The notes under the pieces are model-generated. The model had not been told where the DNA came from. It worked only from the letters and a program-made list of their open reading frames with translations, and did not search any database. From Acidobacteriota bacterium (GTDB taxonomy: Bacteria > Acidobacteriota > Vicinamibacteria > Vicinamibacterales > UBA2999): a stretch of 64,000 bases of DNA. Shown here one piece after another: positions 58,880 through 64,000 of this stretch. The stretch spans positions 47,408-111,407 of the forward strand of contig JAEUQR010000106.1 of the NCBI GenBank assembly GCA_016789705.1. Reading direction: 5' to 3'. The position numbers were made by a program, and so were the translations under genes. How positions within the stretch are numbered: the stretch's first letter is position 1; every line of letters starts with the position of its first letter.

Positions 58880-58902
58880 GCAGTCTACCGAATGTAGACT
58901 GC
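58880..58902. promoter_or_regulatory. Symmetric divergent promoter with perfect inverted repeat
   Basis: GCAGTCTAC (58880-58888) and GTAGACTGC (58894-58902) are perfect complements around CGAAT. Read outward, each strand gives TAGACT followed by six bases and then a start codon (ATG at 58907 on plus, GTG at 58875 on minus). So both neighbouring genes may be transcribed leaderless from mirror-image promoters, or the repeat may bind a shared regulator. Confidence 0.5.
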
Positions 58903-58906
58903 ACGC

Positions 58907-60160
58907 ATGCTGAACCGCCTGCTCCCGGCCGCTGGCGCGGTGGCCGCCGCCGTCACCGCGTGCACGCTCGTCCTGCGCGCGCAGACCCCGGCGGCGCCGC
59001 CCGCGCCGCTGATGCTCACGAACGCCTCGGTCGTGGATGTCGCCAGCGGCGAGATTCAGCGCGGACAGACGATCGTGCTGCGCGATGGCCGCATCGTGTC
59101 GATCGGCACCGCGGCGCCGCCGTTCGGCACGGCGCCGGCGCGGGTCGATCTCGGTGGGCGGTACGTCGTGCCGGGGCTCATCGACGCGCACGTGCACATC
59201 GCGACGCCGGCAGCCATGCGGGCCGCGCTCGACAGCGGCGTCACGACGGCGCGCAGCGCCGGCGTCTCGCACTTCGAGGACGTGGGGTTGCGCGACCTGG
59301 TGAAGAAGGGCTATCTGCCCGGCCCGGATCTGCTCGCGGCCGGGTATCACGTGCGGCCGCAGCCGGCGTCCGAGGCGTTTCTGGACGCGCCGGACCTGGG
59401 CGACCTGATGAAAGGACTCACGACGCCCGACGCGCTGCGCCGCTTCGTGCGCTTCAATCTGAGCCGCGGCGCCGACTGGATCAAGGTGCTCGCCACCGAA
59501 CGCGCCGGCACGCCCGACACCGATCCACGCAAGCAGGTCTATACCGAGTCGGAACTGGCGCTCGTCGTGAGCGAGGCCGGCGCCCGCGGCGCCGCCGTGC
59601 TGGCGCACGCGCATGGGGCGGAAGGCGCGCTCGCCGCCGTGCGCGCCGGCGTGCGTTCGATCGAACACGGCACCTATCTCTCCGACGAGACGCTGAAGCT
59701 CATGGTGACGAAGAACGCGTATTTCGTGCCGACGGCCGACGTCGTGAACGATCTCGCCGAGGCGGGTGGTGACTACGACAACGCCGGGCTGCAGCGGCGC
59801 GGCCAGATGATGAAGCCCGTGCTCGTCGAGACGATTCGGCGGGCCCGCGCCGCCGGCGTGAAGATCGTGACCGGGTCCGATACGGCGTACGGCCCGGCCA
59901 GCATGGCGCGCGTGTCGCGCGAGATCCTCGAACTCATCGACGCCGGGCTGCCGGCGCTCGCGGCACTCCAGGCCGCCACCAGCCTGAATGCGGAGATGCT
60001 GCGCCTCGAGACCCAGGTGGGGCTGCTGCGGCCGGGTTTCGAGGCCGACCTCGTGGTGGTGGATGCCAACCCGCTCGATCGTCCGCGCACGCTGCTCGAT
60101 CCGCTCTACGTCGTCAGCAATGGTCGAGTGGCCCTCGATCGCCTGAACTTCGGCCGGTAA
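58907..60160 (+). CDS. Amidohydrolase family protein, secreted (imidazolonepropionase/prolidase-like)
   Basis: 417 residues with a signal peptide (MLNRLLPAAGAVAAAVTACTLVLRAQ). Metal-dependent hydrolase features: GLIDAHVHI (HxH), DWIKVLA (Lys), VLAHAHG and SIEHGTYLSDE (His ligands), and GSDTAYG (Asp). The pattern is that of secreted amidohydrolases acting on dipeptides or cyclic amides. Substrate unknown. It starts 4 nt after an inverted repeat and has no Shine-Dalgarno. Confidence 0.9.
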   Translation: MLNRLLPAAGAVAAAVTACTLVLRAQTPAAPPAPLMLTNASVVDVASGEIQRGQTIVLRDGRIVSIGTAAPPFGTAPARVDLGGRYVVPGLIDAHVHIATPAAMRAALDSGVTTARSAGVSHFEDVGLRDLVKKGYLPGPDLLAAGYHVRPQPASEAFLDAPDLGDLMKGLTTPDALRRFVRFNLSRGADWIKVLATERAGTPDTDPRKQVYTESELALVVSEAGARGAAVLAHAHGAEGALAAVRAGVRSIEHGTYLSDETLKLMVTKNAYFVPTADVVNDLAEAGGDYDNAGLQRRGQMMKPVLVETIRRARAAGVKIVTGSDTAYGPASMARVSREILELIDAGLPALAALQAATSLNAEMLRLETQVGLLRPGFEADLVVVDANPLDRPRTLLDPLYVVSNGRVALDRLNFGR

Positions 60161-60203
60161 CCGTTGGTGCTCGCGGGGGCTGCCCGTCGAGCGGGAGTGA
60201 GAC

Positions 60204-61817
60204 ATGAACATACGCATCAGGATGGCGGCGGTGATGATGTGCCTGGCCGGTGCTCCGGCGTTCGCCCAGCACGAGAACCACGGCGGCGCGCCGCTCTCCG
60301 CCGATCAGATCGGTCTCGTTGACTTCCAGACGTCCTGCAGCCCGGCCCTCAAGGCCGACATGAACCGGGCGGTGGCGCTGCTGCACTCGTTCTGGTTCCC
60401 GGAATCGCGCCGGGAGTTCGAAGCCATCGCCGCCAGGGATCCGCAGTGTGCGATGGCGCACTGGGGCGTGGCCCTGACGCATTGGGGCAACCCGTTTGGC
60501 GGGCTCCGTACTCCGCAGACCATTGCCACGGGCAGGGCCGCCATCGCGAAGGCGCAGGCCACGGGCACGCCGACGCGCCGCGAGAAGGGCTACATCGACG
60601 CCGCGGCCGGGCTGTTCGCGAGCGACGACGTCACCACGCAGCGGGCGCGCATCGAGGCCTTCGAGCAGGCGATGGGGCAGGTCGCGAAGGACAACCCGGA
60701 GGACGTCGAGGCGCGCATCTTCTGGGCGCTCGCCGTGGCGCAGACGGCGACGCCCACCGACAAGACGTACGCCGCGAACCTGAAGTCGGCGGAGATCCTC
60801 GAAGTGCTGTTCAAGAAGATGCCGGCGCATCCCGGGCTGGCGCACTACATCATTCACGCCTACGACACGCCGCCGCTGGCGCCGCGCGGGCTCGATGCCG
60901 CGCGCCGCTACGCGTCGATTGCCCCGGCCGTGCCGCACGCCCTGCACATGCCCTCGCACACCTTCACCCGCGTGGGCGAGTGGAAGTCGTCGGTCGAGAC
61001 CAACCGGCGGTCGGCCGAGGCGGCCCGCAAGGCCGGCGGGCTGGCCGGCGCCGGCGAGGAGCTGCACGCGCTCGACTACCAGACCTATGCCTACATGCAG
61101 CTCGCTGACGACGCCGCGGCGAAGGCCGCGCACGACCGCGCGGTGTCGTTCGAAGCGGGCGCCGTGGGCGGTCCGTATGCGTTCGCCCTCGCGGCGATTC
61201 CGGCTCGCTTCGCCCTCGAGCGCGAGGCGTGGACGGAGGCCGCCGCGCTCACGGTGCGGCCGTCGCCGTCGGCCCCGTATACCGAGGCCATCACCCACTT
61301 CGCGCGGGCGATTGGCGCGGCCCGCGCCGGCACGCCGGCGGCCGCTGCCGCCGACATCGACCGCCTGGCCGCGATCCAGAAGCTGCTCGTCGTGACGAAG
61401 GACTCGTACTGGGCCGAGCAGGTCGACATCCAGCGGCAGGTGGCCCAGGCGTGGAAGGTGTTCGCCGAGGGCGACAAGGGGAAGGGGGTGGAGCTGCTGT
61501 CGGCGGCCGCTGACGCCGAGGACCTGACGGACAAGTCGGCCGTGTCGCCGGGACCGATCGCGCCGGCGCGCGAGCTGCTGGGGTTCATGCTGCTCGAGGC
61601 AGGCCGCGGTCAGGAGGCGCTCGTGGCGTTCCAGAAGACGATGGCCAAGGAGCCGGGACGTTTCCTGGGACTGTACGGCGCGGGCCGTGCGGCCGAGGCC
61701 ACCGGCAACAAGGCCGCGGCGGCGGCGTTCTACAAGCAGCTGCTCGCGATGGTGGGGCCCGCGCCGTCCGGGCGTCCGGCGCTTGCGCACGCCAGACAGA
61801 TGGCGTCGGCCCGGTAG
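60204..61817 (+). CDS. Exported TPR protein of unknown function
   Basis: 537 residues, signal peptide ending AFAQ. Contains helical repeats: FWFPESRREFEAIAARDPQCAMAHWGVALTHWG, AHPGLAHYIIHAYDTPPLAPRGLDAARRYASIAPAVPHALHMPSHTFTRVGEW, ALDYQTYAYMQLADDAAAKAAHDRA, and EALVAFQKTMAKEPGRFLGLYGAGRAAEATGNKAAA at the C-terminus. The HMPSHTF and HxHxxxD-like clusters are characteristic of a widespread secreted TPR family without known activity. Follows the amidohydrolase by 43 nt and may share its transcript. Confidence 0.85.
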   Translation: MNIRIRMAAVMMCLAGAPAFAQHENHGGAPLSADQIGLVDFQTSCSPALKADMNRAVALLHSFWFPESRREFEAIAARDPQCAMAHWGVALTHWGNPFGGLRTPQTIATGRAAIAKAQATGTPTRREKGYIDAAAGLFASDDVTTQRARIEAFEQAMGQVAKDNPEDVEARIFWALAVAQTATPTDKTYAANLKSAEILEVLFKKMPAHPGLAHYIIHAYDTPPLAPRGLDAARRYASIAPAVPHALHMPSHTFTRVGEWKSSVETNRRSAEAARKAGGLAGAGEELHALDYQTYAYMQLADDAAAKAAHDRAVSFEAGAVGGPYAFALAAIPARFALEREAWTEAAALTVRPSPSAPYTEAITHFARAIGAARAGTPAAAAADIDRLAAIQKLLVVTKDSYWAEQVDIQRQVAQAWKVFAEGDKGKGVELLSAAADAEDLTDKSAVSPGPIAPARELLGFMLLEAGRGQEALVAFQKTMAKEPGRFLGLYGAGRAAEATGNKAAAAAFYKQLLAMVGPAPSGRPALAHARQMASAR

Positions 61818-61823
61818 CGCCCG

Positions 61824-62888
61824 TTACGCGCGGAGCACGGCGGTGACGGCGGCCACCATGTCGGCCGTCGTCGCCGTGCCGCCGAGATCCGGCGTGCGCA
61901 CACGGCCCTCGGCGAGCACGCGCTCGATCGCGCCGACCATCGCGCGGCTGGCGTCGGCCTCGCCCAGGTGCTCGAGCATCAGGGCCGCCGCCCAGATCGC
62001 CCCGATGGGATTGGCGACGGCCCGGCCGGCGATGTCGGGCGCCGAACCGTGGATCGGTTCGAACATCGACGGGTACTCGCGCGTCGGGTTGAGATTTGCG
62101 CCGGGGGCAACGCCGAGCGATCCGGAGACCGCGGCGCCGAGGTCCGTCAGGATGTCGCCGAACAGGTTCGACGCCACCATGACGTCGAGTGTCTGCGGAT
62201 GTGTGACCATGCGCGCGGCGAGCGCGTCCACGTGGTACTTGCGGATGGTGAGGGCGGGGAAGTCACGCGCCACCTCGTCCACGACTTCGTCCCACAGCAC
62301 CATCGAGTGCTGGAGCGCGTTCGACTTCGTCGCGCTCGCCAGCAGCTTCCGCGGCCGTGCCATGGCCAGTTCGCAGGCGTAGCGCACCACGCGGTCGATG
62401 CCGCGCCTGGTGAAGAGGCCGGTCTGTTCGGCGACTTCATGCGGCGTGCCGCGGTGCAGACGTCCGCCGAGGCCGGCGTATTCCCCTTCCGAGTTCTCGC
62501 GCACGCAGACCCAGTCGATGTCCGCCGGACCGCGATCGCGCAGCGGCCCGGGCACACCGGCCAGCAGGCGCATCGGCCGCAGGTTCACGAACTGCTCGAA
62601 GCGCTGGCGGATGGGCAGGATGAGTTCCCACACCGAGACGTGATCGGGCACCGTGGGGGCACCGATGGCGCCGAGGTAGATCGCATCCGCCGGCCGCAGG
62701 TGCTCGAGGGCATCGGCCGGCATCATGCGGCCCTCGGCGAGGTAGTACTCGCAGCCCCACGGGTGGTCGGTCGTGGTCACGCCGAAGCCGTGCCGCGCGG
62801 CGGCTGCCTGCACGACGGCCAGGGCCGCGGGGGTGACTTCCTTGCCGATGCCGTCGCCGGCGATGACTGCGATCTGATGCTGGCGCAT
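61824..62888 (-). CDS. Tartrate / D-malate dehydrogenase-type decarboxylase
   Basis: 354 residues, isocitrate/isopropylmalate dehydrogenase superfamily. Begins IAVIAGDGIGKEV; substrate loop PIRQRFEQFVNLRPMRLL; metal ligands in HVDALAARMVTHPQTLDVMVASNLFGDILTDLGAAVSGSLGVAPGANLNP; NAD-site FEPIHGSAPDIAGRAVANP. The spacing WGCEYYLAEG is that of tartrate dehydrogenase / D-malate dehydrogenase rather than LeuB. Probably oxidises and decarboxylates D-malate or tartrate with NAD. Followed upstream by a short-chain dehydrogenase, co-transcribed. Confidence 0.9.
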   Translation of the reverse strand: MRQHQIAVIAGDGIGKEVTPAALAVVQAAAARHGFGVTTTDHPWGCEYYLAEGRMMPADALEHLRPADAIYLGAIGAPTVPDHVSVWELILPIRQRFEQFVNLRPMRLLAGVPGPLRDRGPADIDWVCVRENSEGEYAGLGGRLHRGTPHEVAEQTGLFTRRGIDRVVRYACELAMARPRKLLASATKSNALQHSMVLWDEVVDEVARDFPALTIRKYHVDALAARMVTHPQTLDVMVASNLFGDILTDLGAAVSGSLGVAPGANLNPTREYPSMFEPIHGSAPDIAGRAVANPIGAIWAAALMLEHLGEADASRAMVGAIERVLAEGRVRTPDLGGTATTADMVAAVTAVLRA

Positions 62889-62898
62889 GGGTGCGGCC

Positions 62899-63690
62899 CT
62901 ACATGCCTGGGGGGATGAAGCGGCCGTCGGCGGCCGTCCAGCCGCCGTCCACGAAGAGTGTGGCCCCGGTCACGTAGCTCGCGGCATCCGACAACAGGAA
63001 CACCGTGGGGCCGGCCATTTCGTCCGGACGGGCCCAGCGGTTCATCGGGTTCTTGGTGGCGTAGGCCTGGTACCACGCCTCGTTGGCCTTGATCGGCGCG
63101 GTGAGCGGCGTTTCGGTCACGCCCGGGCCGATGACGTTCACGCGCACGCCCCGTGGCGCCCACTCGGTGGCCGCGGACTTCGCCAGCTGCACGATGCCCG
63201 CCTTGGTCATGCCGTACACCGACTGGCCAGGCTCGGTCACGAGCGCGCGAATCGAGCTGAAGAGCACGATACTGCCCGAGCCCTGCGCCGTCATGAGGCG
63301 GCCCGCGGCGGTGAGCACGTTGAAGTTGCCGCGCAGGTTCACGGCGACGACCTTGTCGAACTCCTCGCCGGTGTACTGCAGTATCGGCTTGCGCACGTTG
63401 ATGGCCGGCGTGCAGACGAGGCCATCGAGACGGCCGTGGGTGGTGACGAGCCCCGTGAGGGCCGCGGTCACACCCGCCTCGTCGTTGATGTCGAAGGCCA
63501 GTCCCTCGGCCCGGAGGCCCGCCGCGCTGAGGGCGTTCGCCGTGGCCTCGGCGCTCTCGGCCTTCAGATCGCAGCAGATGGTGTGGCCACCCTGGACGGC
63601 CACACATTCGGCCACCGCGGCGCCGATGCCGCTGCCGGCGCCGATGACCGCCACCACCTTGCCGTCCAGTCGAAACACGTCTGCCTTCAC
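62899..63690 (-). CDS. Short-chain dehydrogenase/reductase with atypical NNAG motif
   Basis: 263 residues. Rossmann GAGSGIG (residues 17-23), catalytic Ser in VLFSSIRA, and YGMTK (Tyr-x3-Lys). The usual NNAG after the fourth strand is replaced by CTPAIN, and the C-terminus keeps LLSDAASYVTGATLFVDGGW. It lies 10 nt upstream of the tartrate/malate-type dehydrogenase in the same transcript, suggesting a shared hydroxy-acid pathway. Substrate unknown. Confidence 0.9.
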   Translation of the reverse strand: MKADVFRLDGKVVAVIGAGSGIGAAVAECVAVQGGHTICCDLKAESAEATANALSAAGLRAEGLAFDINDEAGVTAALTGLVTTHGRLDGLVCTPAINVRKPILQYTGEEFDKVVAVNLRGNFNVLTAAGRLMTAQGSGSIVLFSSIRALVTEPGQSVYGMTKAGIVQLAKSAATEWAPRGVRVNVIGPGVTETPLTAPIKANEAWYQAYATKNPMNRWARPDEMAGPTVFLLSDAASYVTGATLFVDGGWTAADGRFIPPGM

Positions 63691-63730
63691 GGGAATGTAC
63701 CTCGCGCGTGGAGATAGGGGATGCGCCGGT

Positions 63731-64000
63731 TCATCGCTTCGGCAGGTCGCGGGCCGCCGGGATGTTCGGGATGCCGGTGGCTTCGGTCGCCGCGCGCACG
63801 ATGGCCTTCGCCATCACCTCCGCCGCCAGGGCGCCGATCTGCGTGATGTTGGCCTGACCGTTCCACGTGCCGGTGGCGAGCGAGAACACGGTGTCGCCGT
63901 CGCCCATCGTGTGGGCGGGGAAGATGGCGCGGGCGAAGCCGTCGTCGGCCATGAGCGCCATGCGGTGTGCGTCGGCCTTGCTCAGCTTCGCGTTGGTCGC
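63731..64000 (-). CDS. P1-family peptidase (DmpA-type), only the C-terminal part
   Basis: The visible frame enters from the right edge (ATNAKLSKADAHRMALMADDGFARAIFPAHTMGDGDTVFSLATG) and ends with RDLPKR. The MADDGFARAI and GDGDTVFSLATG segments are those of DmpA-like aminopeptidases / D-esterases. The catalytic Ser region lies outside the window. Same strand as the SDR gene; a 40-nt gap separates them. Confidence 0.88.
   Translation of the reverse strand, partial: ATNAKLSKADAHRMALMADDGFARAIFPAHTMGDGDTVFSLATGTWNGQANITQIGALAAEVMAKAIVRAATEATGIPNIPAARDLPKR

Noticed and set aside
1..64000. tRNA, rRNA, CRISPR, IS or phage elements
   Set aside because: Looked for but nothing convincing; no transposase, integrase or repeat-spacer arrays were seen.

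Overview
The window is a high-GC (roughly two-thirds G+C by eye), gene-dense bacterial chromosome segment. Three intact or edge-cut Oar-type TonB-dependent receptors (carboxypeptidase-like N-terminal domain plus plug and barrel), one decayed receptor, a protein with two copies of the 'VWFA-related Acidobacterial domain' layout, and a long Tad pilus locus together suggest an Acidobacteriota member, probably the Vicinamibacteria lineage. That is an inference from gene families; there is no rRNA here to confirm it. I saw no tRNA or rRNA gene, IS element, CRISPR array or phage gene.

Layout. 1-9333 (minus): 3' truncated TonB receptor, alkyltransferase-like DNA-repair protein, outer-membrane barrel, subtilisin-like protease, alkaline-phosphatase-superfamily enzyme, HD-GYP protein and HEAT-repeat protein. 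9419-18750 (plus): nucleoside salvage (thymidine phosphorylase, purine nucleoside phosphorylase, cytidine deaminase), mtnA, tsaD, Nudix, HD-domain protein and a four-gene double ABC-2 transporter cassette. 18851-26365: a secreted unknown, PilZ protein with a degenerate receiver, a TonB receptor, a 3-hydroxyacyl-CoA dehydrogenase, a TPR protein and folE. 26383-40111 (minus): a contiguous Tad (Flp pilus) operon running from two Flp pilins to a TadD-like lipoprotein, an AAA ATPase, a double-VWA protein and a small membrane protein, with a good sigma-54 promoter match upstream. 40377-45631 (minus): a TonB-like/toroid/DUF362/DUF192 gene set chained by 4-nt overlaps, preceded by a second TonB-like paralogue. 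45751-46790: a TonB-receptor pseudogene. 46831-54905: PLP decarboxylase, two glycosyltransferases, acetyltransferase, a PAP2 membrane enzyme of lower GC, and actP with its DUF485 partner. 55099-64000: TonB receptor, short CoA transferase, amidohydrolase, TPR protein, tartrate/malate-type dehydrogenase, SDR and the end of a P1-family peptidase.

How the genes work together. The Tad block holds most parts of a pilus machine: pilins, prepilin peptidase, minor pilins, secretin, CpaB, CpaE, CpaF, TadB, TadC and TadD. It also carries an unexplained add-on of a 31-residue membrane microprotein, an AAA ATPase and a double VWA protein, all in the same transcription direction and mostly overlapping. The salvage genes feed nucleoside and methylthioadenosine breakdown. 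HD-GYP, PilZ and pseudo-receiver proteins point to cyclic-di-GMP signalling. Several genes (mtnA, folE, the amidohydrolase and the CoA transferase) have a -10 like hexamer exactly 6 nt before the start codon, which suggests leaderless transcripts.
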